Source: Aequorivita sublithincola DSM 14238 (GTDB lineage Bacteria; Bacteroidota; Bacteroidia; Flavobacteriales; Flavobacteriaceae). Taken from it: a stretch of 64,000 nucleotides of DNA. Below the pieces are notes generated by a model. That model saw nothing but the letters and a program-made list of their open reading frames with translations, did no database searches and was not told the DNA's origin. A program made the translations under genes and the position numbers. Location: assembly GCF_000265385.1 (NCBI RefSeq), contig NC_018013.1, positions 1,887,001 to 1,951,000 of the forward strand, read 5' to 3'. Below are positions 42,132-51,935 of the stretch, one piece after another (the first letter of the stretch is position 1; the number at the start of each line of letters is the position of its first letter).

Positions 42132-44061
42132 TGAGTTCAATGTTTACTGAGGTTCCTTTGTTTAAACCTGTTTCTGTGTCTATGGTTCCATTGAGATACT
42201 GAACACGATATTCAATATTATCCAAACCACTACCATTTTTGTTTTGCAAGTTGGTGTTTTCATAACCAATGCCATTATCTTCAACAGTTATGGAGGTCTT
42301 CGTTTCTGATAAGGCTAACTGCACAATTATTTCAGTTGCTTTTGAGTGTTTTACAGCATTGTTTGTTAGTTCTTGAATAATTCTATAAACAAACACTTCC
42401 GCTGTATTGTTTAGTTTTCGATTAACACCTATTTTCTGGCAGTTAACGGTGATTTTAGACGAGGACTGTATGCTATTGCAAAAGTCGCGCAAGGCTTCAT
42501 TAAGACCAAATTTCACCAATGCTTCTGGCATTAGGTTTTGTGCTACTTTTCTTAAATCTACAATTGTTGTGTCCAACATACTTAGGGATTTATCAAATTG
42601 CTCAGCGTTTTCGGGAGTTAAAATAAGATTTTCTTTCATATTGATAAAGGATAGTTTAGTTCCGGATAATAAACCGCCCAGACCATCGTGAAGGTCTTTT
42701 GCGATGCGGCTTCGTTCTTCTTCTTGGCCTTTTAGCATGGCATCAACCGTAAGAAGTTGTTTGTCTTTTTCGAGTTCAGATATTTTAAGGTTTTGTACTT
42801 TTCTTTTGTTACGAAAGTTTCTGTATGCAAAAAATAATATTAGTAAGAGCGCGATTGACGATCCTATTAAAATGGCGTTAAAGGTTTCTTTTTTTTCGTT
42901 TGCCGCTTTTAGCTCACCTACTTCTTTTTCAGATTCTAATTTAGCAATGGCATTTTTGTTTTCTTGTGAAAACAGTGAGTCGTTCATTTTTGTTGCAACC
43001 ACTAAATTTTCATAAGCATTTTTATAATCCCCTTTTAATCCTTGGAGTATAGATAAGTATAGTATGCTTTCACTAACTCCTTGTATGTTGTTGTTTTTTT
43101 TTGTAATATCTAAAGCCCTTAAATAGAACGATTCGGCATCATTAAATAATCTTATTTTAGTTTTTGGAACTATTGGGTTTTTAATATTTTTTAAAAGTGA
43201 ATCATTGGTTGCTACGGTTATATATAAGTCACCCAAAATGGATAAACAATAGGCAGTTGTTGATCTTTCTGGTGCTATTTCATCTAAAAGAGCTTTAGCT
43301 TCAAGTTTAAGATCAATACATTTTAGCGGGTCAGATTCAAGATATAAATCTGATTGTTCATTTAAAGTACTGGCTAAATTGAATTTATTATTTATTTTTT
43401 TAAACAAAGTTGCTGCTTTACTCAAGTAAGTATCTGCTTTTTTAAAGTCTTCTAAGAACCTATAAATAACTCCTTTAATCATTAAATTGTGCGCAATAAG
43501 TTCTTCTGGGGTACTTTTAGTTGTATACTTTTCAGCCAATAAATTATATTTTAATCCATTTTGATAGTTAGCTTGAGCAACAGATACCATTGTTAATCCA
43601 GAATATGCTTTTACTATGATTACTGAATCTTTCTCCTTCGTTGTTTCAATCGCCTTCAAATAATATTTTGTGGCTTCTATATGATCGGCTTTTTGAGCAT
43701 AACACTTACCTAAAATATAGTAACATAATGCGAGTTCCGCTTTATTATTTTGTCTTTTATTTATTTTTATGGCTTCATTAATCGTTGCAATAGCTTGGAC
43801 TTGATCTTTATATTTACTCCGTACATCCGCTTTTGTTAGTAGTGCTTTTGCCAGAATTTGGTCGTCTTTAAAAGAGTTGGCAATCTTCATCATATCATCA
43901 ACTAAAACGAATACGGAATCTTTGTTGCTGGTTTGAATTTTTTCTATTTCATACCGCATTTCATGAAACTCTTCCTCCGTCATTTTCGATTTTCCGTGTT
44001 GCGAAAAGCCTGAAAAAATACCAGAAAATAGTACAAATAATATTAATTGGAACTGTCTCAT
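42124..44061 (-). CDS. TPR-containing sensor histidine kinase (HisKA_3 type)
   Basis: 645 residues from ATG 44061. A signal peptide (ending GFSQH) exports a sensing part with TPR repeats (residues 30-370, for example LCYYILGKCYAQKADHIEAT). One membrane segment (about 390-410, AILIGSSIALLLILFFAYR) follows. The cytosolic part has a coiled linker, the HisKA_3 phosphoacceptor H458 in IAKDLHDGLGG, and the ATPase motifs ELTNNAVKHS (N box), VEDNGIGY and NGSGLDNI. The pair is typical of NarL-type systems of Bacteroidota. The signal is unknown. Confidence 0.92.
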   Translation of the reverse strand: MRQFQLILFVLFSGIFSGFSQHGKSKMTEEEFHEMRYEIEKIQTSNKDSVFVLVDDMMKIANSFKDDQILAKALLTKADVRSKYKDQVQAIATINEAIKINKRQNNKAELALCYYILGKCYAQKADHIEATKYYLKAIETTKEKDSVIIVKAYSGLTMVSVAQANYQNGLKYNLLAEKYTTKSTPEELIAHNLMIKGVIYRFLEDFKKADTYLSKAATLFKKINNKFNLASTLNEQSDLYLESDPLKCIDLKLEAKALLDEIAPERSTTAYCLSILGDLYITVATNDSLLKNIKNPIVPKTKIRLFNDAESFYLRALDITKKNNNIQGVSESILYLSILQGLKGDYKNAYENLVVATKMNDSLFSQENKNAIAKLESEKEVGELKAANEKKETFNAILIGSSIALLLILFFAYRNFRNKRKVQNLKISELEKDKQLLTVDAMLKGQEEERSRIAKDLHDGLGGLLSGTKLSFINMKENLILTPENAEQFDKSLSMLDTTIVDLRKVAQNLMPEALVKFGLNEALRDFCNSIQSSSKITVNCQKIGVNRKLNNTAEVFVYRIIQELTNNAVKHSKATEIIVQLALSETKTSITVEDNGIGYENTNLQNKNGSGLDNIEYRVQYLNGTIDTETGLNKGTSVNIELNV

Positions 44062-44213
44062 AACATCAAATCTTAGTGGATTATTTATATGTAAAGATTT
44101 GTCATTTTTTTTGAGTATTCCTACTACTATGCTAAAATTCACCCTTTTACGTGAGATAAAAAGGTTAATTGCTGTGCGATATTTGTAATGTATTAATCCT
44201 TAAAAAAACAATT

Positions 44214-44708
44214 ATGAAAAAAGCAATCTTTTTAGTAGTTATTGCCTTTATAACAATGAGCGTGACACGTGCGCAGAGTTTAAGTCAGGTAGTAATAGCA
44301 AGTTCTGGCGCAACCATTAGTGGAGCGTCCAACACATTAAGCTTTACCGCTGGAGAATCCGTTATAGGAAAAATCTCAAATGGTGAAAGCTTAGGTCAGG
44401 GCTTTTGGCAAGGAGCCATTGAAGGCGTGGTATTAAGCAACGAAGACTTCACACTTGAAGTTCAAGCAACAGTATATCCAAATCCGGTAACGAACTATCT
44501 CAATATTAGTTTTAAAGATATTGAAGGTGAAGTCTTCAGAATAATGGTTTATGACATTAACGGTAAACAAATCTATCAAAAAGAACTCATAGGAAGCACA
44601 TCCAATGAAATACTAGACTTTAGTGGATATAGCAGCGGGATGTATATTTTAAACATTGAGCAACGTGCTACCAAAAAATCAAAATCATTTAAAATAATCA
44701 AGCAATAA
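44214..44708 (+). CDS. Secreted protein with T9SS type A sorting domain
   Basis: 164 residues from ATG 44214. The signal peptide ends VTRAQ. The mature part is short: a beta-rich segment (SQVVIASSGATISGASNTLS; SFTAGESVIGKI) and a C-terminal T9SS type A sorting domain (VYPNPVTNYLNISF ... MYILNIEQ ... KSFKIIKQ). It would be secreted through the type 9 system and fixed on the surface. Such small proteins often stand just before S74-chaperone surface proteins, as here. Function unknown. Confidence 0.82.
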   Translation: MKKAIFLVVIAFITMSVTRAQSLSQVVIASSGATISGASNTLSFTAGESVIGKISNGESLGQGFWQGAIEGVVLSNEDFTLEVQATVYPNPVTNYLNISFKDIEGEVFRIMVYDINGKQIYQKELIGSTSNEILDFSGYSSGMYILNIEQRATKKSKSFKIIKQ

Positions 44709-44734
44709 AAATTTAACCATAAAAATTTACAATT

Positions 44735-46360
44735 ATGAAAACTATAAAAACATACATCGCTATCGCCCTATCCTTAATCACATTTTCAGGAATGGTTGCG
44801 CAAAATAGAATTGAAGGAGGTGCATCATCAAATTCAACTAATTCAAACAGAATGTCCGCTCTCGATCTTATAAATTATCAAGCAGTTGCACGAGATGCTG
44901 CGGGAGCGCTTATAAAGAACGCCGCCATAACCATCACTTTTGAAATAATTGAGGGAGTAGGAGGTCCAGTCATTTTCGATGAAACACAAAACCTAAATAC
45001 AGATGCCAACGGAGTATTCGCTGCAAAAATAGGTGAGGTTAACTCACTTTCAGGAATACAATGGGATTTATTTTCGGCATATTTACGTGTAAGCCTTAAC
45101 GGAACCAATGTAGGAGAAACCCAAATGGTGAGTGTTCCGTATGCCTTGTTTGCAAATGATACCGATCATGCTAGTTATGCCGATTCTGCCGGGACGGTAA
45201 TTAACGGCGTAGAAGAACTTAGAGATTTGTCAGACGCAAAAACTGCATTCGGAACCATATATATAGGAAGAGATGCGGGATTAAACGATGATTTTACCAC
45301 TGAACGTTATAACGTAGGTCTTGGTGATGAAGCATTAAAATCAAATACAACTGGAAATCGTAATGCAGCATATGGCTATCAATCTTTAGCATCAAATACT
45401 GTAGGAAGTAATAACACTGCAACAGGTATTGTTTCATTATTTAGTAATACCACAGGTTCTAATAATACAGCAACTGGATATTATGCTATGCGAGATAATA
45501 CAACAGGCGTTAATAACACTGCAACGGGCTATTACGCATTGAAGTCAAATACTGCGGGAAACAGTAATGCAGTCTATGGTTTTGAAGCACTAAAGCAGAA
45601 TACCATAGGAAGCAACAATACAGCTATTGGTAGAAGTGCATTAACAAACAATATAGCTTCCAACAACACAGCAATTGGTCATAACGCAATGGGAGGTGCA
45701 GCATCTGCAACTGGTGAAAACAATACAGCTGTTGGTGTTGAAGCACTAAAAAGCCTTACCACTGGACGCAGCAATACCGCAATTGGTCTTTCTGCGGGTT
45801 CTGATTTAACAACTGGCGATAAAAATATAATTATTGGCTGGAATGCGCAAGTGGCAAATGCTGCGGGCGATTTTCAGGTGCAAATGGGAAGTTCATCCGT
45901 TACAACGGCAAGAATACAAGTGCCTTGGACTATAACTTCGGACCGTCGCTTTAAAAATAATATTGAAACTTCTAACTTAGGCTTAAGCTTTGTAAAAGCT
46001 CTAAAGCCAGTTTTTTATCAAAGAAACAATGACGAAAGCAAGAAAGCAGAATATGGGTTTATAGCGCAAGAGGTTGAAGCAACTTTGAAGGAATTTGGCG
46101 CAACAAACAACGGGATAATAAACGTTGATGATGCTGGTATGTACAGCGTTCGCTACAATGACTTTATAGCCGTACTTACAAAAGCACTGCAAGAGCAACA
46201 GGCAATTATAGATAATCTTCAAGCTACAGTTGGTAGCCAACAAGCAATAATTAAAGATCAAGATTCAAAAATAGAAAGTCTTTCGGCATCATTAGAACAA
46301 AACCTTATTGAAGCAAAAGACTTTGATACTAGGTTGAAACAATTAGAAACTAAGCTTTAA
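44735..46360 (+). CDS. YadA-head-like surface protein with S74 intramolecular chaperone
   Basis: 541 residues. After a signal peptide (ending MVAQN) and a beta domain (residues 40-140) comes a long run of YadA-head-like repeats of about 14-15 residues (NTTGSNNTATGYYAMRDNTT and neighbours, residues 200-375). They form a trimeric beta-roll. The peptidase S74/chaperone-of-endosialidase domain follows with TSDRRFKNNI, where the Ser is the likely self-cleavage residue, and ends in a coiled coil. It has no T9SS signal of its own. Together with its neighbours it may form a surface fibre or adhesin. Confidence 0.88.
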   Translation: MKTIKTYIAIALSLITFSGMVAQNRIEGGASSNSTNSNRMSALDLINYQAVARDAAGALIKNAAITITFEIIEGVGGPVIFDETQNLNTDANGVFAAKIGEVNSLSGIQWDLFSAYLRVSLNGTNVGETQMVSVPYALFANDTDHASYADSAGTVINGVEELRDLSDAKTAFGTIYIGRDAGLNDDFTTERYNVGLGDEALKSNTTGNRNAAYGYQSLASNTVGSNNTATGIVSLFSNTTGSNNTATGYYAMRDNTTGVNNTATGYYALKSNTAGNSNAVYGFEALKQNTIGSNNTAIGRSALTNNIASNNTAIGHNAMGGAASATGENNTAVGVEALKSLTTGRSNTAIGLSAGSDLTTGDKNIIIGWNAQVANAAGDFQVQMGSSSVTTARIQVPWTITSDRRFKNNIETSNLGLSFVKALKPVFYQRNNDESKKAEYGFIAQEVEATLKEFGATNNGIINVDDAGMYSVRYNDFIAVLTKALQEQQAIIDNLQATVGSQQAIIKDQDSKIESLSASLEQNLIEAKDFDTRLKQLETKL

Positions 46361-46371
46361 ACAATTGCGCA

Positions 46372-47973
46372 ATGAAAACAACAATAACCCTAATGACCGC
46401 GCTGCTGCTGACAGCAACCATTACCGCCCAAAATACTTTTGAGCTGGTAAAAGACATTAACCCCTCCAATAGTGCTTACCCAAAAGATGCTGTAACATAT
46501 AACGGCAAGCTCTATTTTTATGCAAATGATGGTACCAATGGTGATGAACTTTGGGCAACAGATGGCACAACGACTGGTACGATACTGGTAAAAGATATCA
46601 ATCCTGGTGGAAGTAGCTACCTCCCTGGAGCTAATCCTCCTTATTTCGCCGAACTTAACGGCAAGCTATACTTTAATGCTTACAACGGATTTGATGGTGA
46701 TGAACTATGGACTACTGATGGCACCATCGCTGGCACAGTAATGGTCAAAGATATAAACTCTGGACCAGGCGACGGTCGTCCCGGTAATTTTACCAAATAT
46801 AACGTTAAGCTCTATTTTAGTGCAAATGACGGCCCCAATGGCAATGAGATATGGAGAACTGATGGCACTACAGCTGGCACCAATATGTTTAAAGTTATCA
46901 ATCCTACTGGAAATAGTGATCCTTCTCAATTTACAGAATATAACAGTAAACTTTATTTTAGTGCAGATGATGGCACCAACGGCAAGGAGCTATGGGTGAG
47001 TGATGGTTTCGGAACCAACACCACTATGTTAAAGAACATCAATTCCTCCGGAGATAGTTATCCACGCTATTTTACCCAATATAACGGCAAGCTCTATTTT
47101 AATGCAAGAGACGCCAACGGCGAGGAACTTTGGACAACCGACGGTACTTTGTCTGGTACAGTAATGGTCAAGGATATAAACCCCGGAACATTCTCTGGGT
47201 TTCCTACGGATTTTACTGAATATAATGGTAAACTCTATTTTAGTGGAACTGAATTCGCTAACAATAGTGAACTTTGGGTAACCGACGGTACCACGGCAGG
47301 TACGGTAATGGTAAAAGAAATTAATCCAGGGACAGATGGTAGTAATCCATCAGGTTTTATCAAATATAATGGCAAACTCTATTTTAGTGCAAAAGACAAT
47401 GCCAGTGGCTATGAACTTTGGGCAACCGACGGGACCGAAGCAGGTACAGTATTAGTCAAGGACATTAGCCCTGGGGCGGACAATGGTTCTCCATATTTTT
47501 TTACCAAATATAACGGCAAACTCTATTTTAGGGCAAAGGATCTCATCAATGAAAAACAACTTTGGGTTACTGATGGCACCACGGCAGGTACAGAATTGAT
47601 ACGGCCCCCGATTGCCCCCAATACAAACCCTTTAGGCGATACTATTGAATTTGTGGAATATGATGGCTCACTCTATTTTAGGGCAAACTATGATAGTAAC
47701 GGCAATGAACTATGGAAATTGACCACACCGCCACTCTCGGTAGAAGGGTTTGCCACAAACAGTTTTATACTTTACCCCAACCCAGTAAAGAATATACTGA
47801 ATATCAACACCACACAGCCTACAACATTACAACTGTATAACATACAAGGACAATTGCTGAGAGAAATAGAAGCAGGAGCAAACACCCAAGTAGATATCAG
47901 TAGCTTGGCTTCTGGAGTATATATTGTAATGGACATAATCCGTGGCACTGGTCATAAATTGATAAAAGAATAA
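46372..47973 (+). CDS. ELWxxDGT repeat protein with T9SS type A sorting domain
   Basis: 533 residues with a signal peptide (ending TITAQ). At least eight repeats of about 50 residues each contain a variant of ELW-x-x-DGT and YNGKLYFSA segments (for example ELWATDGTTTGTILVKDINP); they probably build a beta-propeller-like shell. A C-terminal sorting domain (FILYPNPVKNILNINTT ... GVYIVMDI ... GHKLIKE) marks type 9 secretion. One repeat reads ELWVSDGF and the last is incomplete. The start follows the S74 gene by 11 bp. Confidence 0.9.
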   Translation: MKTTITLMTALLLTATITAQNTFELVKDINPSNSAYPKDAVTYNGKLYFYANDGTNGDELWATDGTTTGTILVKDINPGGSSYLPGANPPYFAELNGKLYFNAYNGFDGDELWTTDGTIAGTVMVKDINSGPGDGRPGNFTKYNVKLYFSANDGPNGNEIWRTDGTTAGTNMFKVINPTGNSDPSQFTEYNSKLYFSADDGTNGKELWVSDGFGTNTTMLKNINSSGDSYPRYFTQYNGKLYFNARDANGEELWTTDGTLSGTVMVKDINPGTFSGFPTDFTEYNGKLYFSGTEFANNSELWVTDGTTAGTVMVKEINPGTDGSNPSGFIKYNGKLYFSAKDNASGYELWATDGTEAGTVLVKDISPGADNGSPYFFTKYNGKLYFRAKDLINEKQLWVTDGTTAGTELIRPPIAPNTNPLGDTIEFVEYDGSLYFRANYDSNGNELWKLTTPPLSVEGFATNSFILYPNPVKNILNINTTQPTTLQLYNIQGQLLREIEAGANTQVDISSLASGVYIVMDIIRGTGHKLIKE

Positions 47974-48417
47974 TTAAGTTGTAATATCATCAAAAAGTTT
48001 AACAAGGCAAATTGGGGAATTTGCTGGAAATACATTTCGACTAAGTGCTTGAGGAAACATTGAGATTTTAGAACTAGGTAGGTAAACAGAGGCTGTTGGA
48101 ACCTTTGGGCTCTTATTTCCCAAAACCTATGTCTTAAAAATTTGAAATGCATAACGCTTGATGAACGTTACAAATTAATTAGTATTGAGGAGAAAACTCA
48201 ACGATTTTATGTCGTTGAGTTTTTGTTTTTTAGGCTGAAGCAATAATAAAAAAGGTTTTTCTTAAGAGCAAATAATTTTCCTAAATTGTGCTGCGTAATC
48301 AAAGTTTGCTGCTTCCATAAAGATACTTGCAATTCCTTTAAATATGGCCCTTTAGGAAACGATGATTTCCTCAATGAAAAAACTGAATAGGATGATTTTA
48401 GATATTTTGAAATAGTA
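47974..48417. other. Intergenic region of 444 bp without a recognised gene
   Basis: It holds a perfect short inverted repeat (GCAAATT-GGGG-AATTTGC, near 48006-48023), an inverted TTTGGG/CCCAAA pair near 48103-48123, and one clear terminator (48193-48230). No convincing coding sequence is seen on either strand; a 77-codon minus-strand frame (48207-48440) runs into the terminator and over the next gene's start. The first half could be remains of a lost gene. Confidence 0.6.
48193..48230 (+). terminator. Rho-independent terminator of the surface-protein locus
   Basis: A perfect 12-bp stem (AAAACTCAACGA at 48193-48204 and its complement at 48212-48223) has a 7-nt loop and a T-rich tail (TTTTGTTTTTT). 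Confidence 0.85.
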
Positions 48418-49467
48418 ATGAAGAAAATCACCGCATTCATTTTTTGCTTTATAGCATTTTGTGTTCTTCAATCCTGTAAGAAAGATGAAGAAAAAAGCAT
48501 CTCGTTTTATCATTGGAAAACCAAATATTCAATTGCCGAAGCTGAAAAAGGACTTCTGAAAAAAGCAAATTCCGAAAAGTTATACTTGCGTTTTTTCGAT
48601 TTGGTTTATAGTCAGGAAGAAAACAGAGTTTTACCAACGGCAACGCTTCAAATTTCAGAAGTTGATTCCACTTTGGCAATACAGATTATTCCGGTTATTT
48701 ATATTATTAACGAAGTATTTCAGAAAGAAACAAACCCTTCTCAAATTAATTATATTGCTGAAGAAACCTTGAGAAAAATACTTCGAATTAAAGAGAAGCA
48801 TTTTAATATAAACACCAAATTTCCAGAAATACAGATTGATTGCGATTGGACGGTAAGCACAAAAGACGCGTATTTCAGTTTTTTGAAAGCTTTACAGAAC
48901 AGCAAATCCCTTAGTAGATTTGGAGAAGACCCAATCAGATTTTCTGCAACTGTAAGACTTCACCAAGTAAAATTTCCAGAGAAAACTGGAATTCCACCAG
49001 TAGATGAAGCCACAATCATGTTTTATAACGTTGGCGATTTAGGTTCTATGGACGAAACCAATTCTATTCTAAATTTAGAAAAAACAGAGTCATACCTTTC
49101 TAGACTTCACGAATATCCTTTAAAATTCAATGTAGCTTTACCAATTTTTGGTTGGGGCATACTTTATCGAGATGATAAATTGGCTGGAATTCTATCAGAT
49201 ATTGACGAAAAACAGTTTAAACAAAGCTTTACTCCTTTAGATAAGGAACATTGGTTTGTCGCCACAGAAGAAACTTATATAAATGGAAGCTTTATTTACA
49301 AAGGTGATAAACTTCGAATGGAAAACGTAACATTTTCAGACTTTAAAAAACTTCAGAAATTAATTTCAAAAGCTGCGGGTCGCGAATATTCAGTAATTTT
49401 ATATCATATAAATTCCACCACACCTCAAAATTTGAATATAGATGAACTATTGGAAACTGTACATTAG
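48418..49467 (+). CDS. Lipoprotein of unknown function
   Basis: 349 residues. The signal peptide ends in the lipobox VLQSC (Cys20), followed by KKDEEKS. The mature part is alpha+beta and contains WKTKYSIAEAEKGLLKKANS, IQIDCDWTVSTKDAYFSFLK and FNVALPIFGWG. This pattern might suggest a sugar-binding barrel or glycosidase-like fold, but no catalytic motif can be named. It overlaps the next gene by 26 bp, so the two are surely one translation unit and probably a functional pair on the envelope. Confidence 0.6.
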   Translation: MKKITAFIFCFIAFCVLQSCKKDEEKSISFYHWKTKYSIAEAEKGLLKKANSEKLYLRFFDLVYSQEENRVLPTATLQISEVDSTLAIQIIPVIYIINEVFQKETNPSQINYIAEETLRKILRIKEKHFNINTKFPEIQIDCDWTVSTKDAYFSFLKALQNSKSLSRFGEDPIRFSATVRLHQVKFPEKTGIPPVDEATIMFYNVGDLGSMDETNSILNLEKTESYLSRLHEYPLKFNVALPIFGWGILYRDDKLAGILSDIDEKQFKQSFTPLDKEHWFVATEETYINGSFIYKGDKLRMENVTFSDFKKLQKLISKAAGREYSVILYHINSTTPQNLNIDELLETVH

Positions 49468-51805
49468 CGTTTTCTTCTTCGCATCAACAATCGCTTTAGC
49501 TGCTGAAAAACCGAAGGTTTTCTGCGGTTATTTTCCCGAATATGAAGAAGTTTATTACCCAATAATAGATCAAAAAATTATTGGGGATGCTTCGTTATAT
49601 CCTTTTTTAAACTGTCCGTGGAGTACTTTTTGTGAATCTCCAGGAACACTTACAGCTTCCCAAGAAAATTTTGAAGATTGGCGAAAATTCTTCGGAAATA
49701 ATTTAAGTGAACAAGTTCTTCAACAATTTATTTATAATGAAACGGCAGATTGGTATCAAAAACTTGCAGAAAACAACGCCAATATTATCAATGGAATAAT
49801 GGCAAAGAAGATCAACAAAAGTCTTCAGAAGCCTTTTGCAAAATATATGCTTTTGGCTAAAAAATGCGAAGGAATAAGCAGTAACAATAGTGGTGGCGGT
49901 GGTTGGTATCAAGGTGAAGAAAACGACGGCTATGACGAAAAACCTGAGTTGTTGGAGCTGGCTTTAAAAAATTATAAGGCTGAAACCAATGCTTTTTTAA
50001 AGAATCGTTACGGCTATCAAATTGTGCGGTTAGCACATTATCTTCAGGAGAACGAAGCTGCTTTAAATTATTTTGACAGTTTTTTAAAACTGGATAAAGA
50101 AACGCCGTACATCTATTATTTGGCTTTGGAACAGAAATCTGGCGCAGCATACAATCTAAAAAAGTTACAGGAATCCGCCAAAGGTTTTTTGGAGGTTTAT
50201 ACCAAAGTTCCATCACGCCGAAGAAGTTGTGCGCTTAGTTTAAGGTATCTGGATTGGTCCAATCCGCAGCTTAATGACGAGTTTTTTGCAGAAGCTGGTT
50301 TTGCTGAAATTGAGTCTTTTTTCAAGTCATATTATTTCAATGGAAGTATTTCTAGAGAGATGCAGAAATTGCAAAAGAACAATCCAAATTCGCCTTATTT
50401 AGAAGTTCTGGCCATTCGCCAAGTAGATAGATTGCAGAACCGCTTATTCAAAAACCAGTATGATGGCTATTATGGATATTCAGAGAATAAAGAAGACACA
50501 AATTCGAAATGGCTTCAAGAAATCGCGAAATCTCAAATAGCAAATCTCAACGTGCAACGAAAGGATTTTTGGCGAATTGTACTTTCAGCATCCTATTTAG
50601 AAGTTAACGATTACAAAAATGCGGCTTCAAGCGTGGCAGAAATTTCGAAGAATAGCGAAATGTACATTCAGGCGAAGCGCTTGTCTTTTTCCATTGATGT
50701 TTTGAACTTAAAAACAGTGGATAGAAAAGAAATAGGAAATCTTTTCTCAAGATTGAAAGCTGATAAACAATTGTATGAATCGCGACCATTAACGGCGTTT
50801 TTCTTTAATTCAATTTCAGATTTATATAAGAAGGATGGTAATGTGATTGTTTCGCTTTTAGGAAGTCTCAATTATTATATGGAAAGCTCCGAATACGATT
50901 GGGAACAGCTTGAAACAAACTTAGGCAACAATTGGAAGTTGCATTTTAAAAATGAATTGGTTGATGATGAAATTATCACAAAACTTCAAAACTTTATAGA
51001 TCTTCCCGCAAAGAGCGAATATGAAAAATTAGTTATTTCCAAAATAAAAGCCAGTCCGCAAGACTATGCCAATGAACTTCGTGGCACTTGGTTTTTTCAA
51101 AGAAATGATTTAGACCAAGCAATTTCCTATTTCAAAAAAATTGAAAATCCGAACGTTTTTTATGAAAAGAATTTTAGACCCGAACTTTTTTCCGGAGCTA
51201 TTAATGAATATTTTGACACGCCTTTTTCCCAACAATCAGACAAAATACATCTAAAATATAAAACTCTTTTTGCTGAAGATATTCAAAAAAATGATCGAGA
51301 TGAAAACTATGCAGACAACAAACTAAAACTTGCTGAAACTTTTCAGAAACTTGAAAAACTAGCTAAAAGTGATCCTCAAAATGCAGCTGACTATTATTAT
51401 ATGCTCGGAAATGCTTGGTATAATATGAGTGATGCCGGTTGGTTTCTTAATACGTTACAATATTTAGGCAACAATGAGCGCAACCATGTTTTGGATTATG
51501 ATTCTTATAATGAAGGGGAACAAAAAAGCAAGAATTCCTCTTTTGATATTTATGCCACAAATTATTTTGAAAAGTCCAGAGCTGCAAATGGTTCAAAAGA
51601 AACCAAAGCGAAGGCTACGTTCATGCTAGCCAAAACAAATTATTGTTTTAACGTAGAACGAAACGCTGATTATAAATACCGAGTTATCGTTTGTAGAGAT
51701 CATAAGGAGTATTTTAAAAGTTTACGTACTAATTATTCAGATACAAATTTTGAAGCACAAGTAATTCGAGAATGTAGCTGGTATCGAAATTATTTGAGTG
51801 AATAA
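49442..51805 (+). CDS. Large exported TPR-like protein of unknown function
   Basis: 787 residues with a signal peptide (to about residue 20, ending TIALAAE). The mature part is nearly all helical with TPR/Sel1-like pairs (for example YQIVRLAHYLQENEAALNYF and RGTWFFQRNDLDQAISYFKK). It looks like a protein-interaction scaffold in the periplasm or on the surface. A Gly-rich and acidic stretch (SNNSGGGGWYQGEENDGYDE) lies near residue 150. No enzyme motif is seen. It overlaps the lipoprotein gene by 26 bp. Confidence 0.6.
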   Translation: MNYWKLYISVFFFASTIALAAEKPKVFCGYFPEYEEVYYPIIDQKIIGDASLYPFLNCPWSTFCESPGTLTASQENFEDWRKFFGNNLSEQVLQQFIYNETADWYQKLAENNANIINGIMAKKINKSLQKPFAKYMLLAKKCEGISSNNSGGGGWYQGEENDGYDEKPELLELALKNYKAETNAFLKNRYGYQIVRLAHYLQENEAALNYFDSFLKLDKETPYIYYLALEQKSGAAYNLKKLQESAKGFLEVYTKVPSRRRSCALSLRYLDWSNPQLNDEFFAEAGFAEIESFFKSYYFNGSISREMQKLQKNNPNSPYLEVLAIRQVDRLQNRLFKNQYDGYYGYSENKEDTNSKWLQEIAKSQIANLNVQRKDFWRIVLSASYLEVNDYKNAASSVAEISKNSEMYIQAKRLSFSIDVLNLKTVDRKEIGNLFSRLKADKQLYESRPLTAFFFNSISDLYKKDGNVIVSLLGSLNYYMESSEYDWEQLETNLGNNWKLHFKNELVDDEIITKLQNFIDLPAKSEYEKLVISKIKASPQDYANELRGTWFFQRNDLDQAISYFKKIENPNVFYEKNFRPELFSGAINEYFDTPFSQQSDKIHLKYKTLFAEDIQKNDRDENYADNKLKLAETFQKLEKLAKSDPQNAADYYYMLGNAWYNMSDAGWFLNTLQYLGNNERNHVLDYDSYNEGEQKSKNSSFDIYATNYFEKSRAANGSKETKAKATFMLAKTNYCFNVERNADYKYRVIVCRDHKEYFKSLRTNYSDTNFEAQVIRECSWYRNYLSE

Positions 51806-51935
51806 TTAATAATGACTTGGGTTATTTCATAAAACATTAAGCTTTTATATATCTGATCCTAAATAACCAATACAAATTATTCAAGGATTAAAACATAGAT
51901 TTTTATTTAAATTTGATCTTAGATTATTATTAAAA

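Noticed and set aside
41496..44061. Two-component pair as regulator of the paa operon
   Set aside because: It is convergent with the operon end and separated by only 29 bp, but the TetR gene with its operator at the promoter is the better candidate.
48207..48440. Minus-strand ORF of 77 codons in the gap before the lipoprotein gene
   Set aside because: It runs through a terminator hairpin and over the start of the next gene; no start-site signals and no domain.
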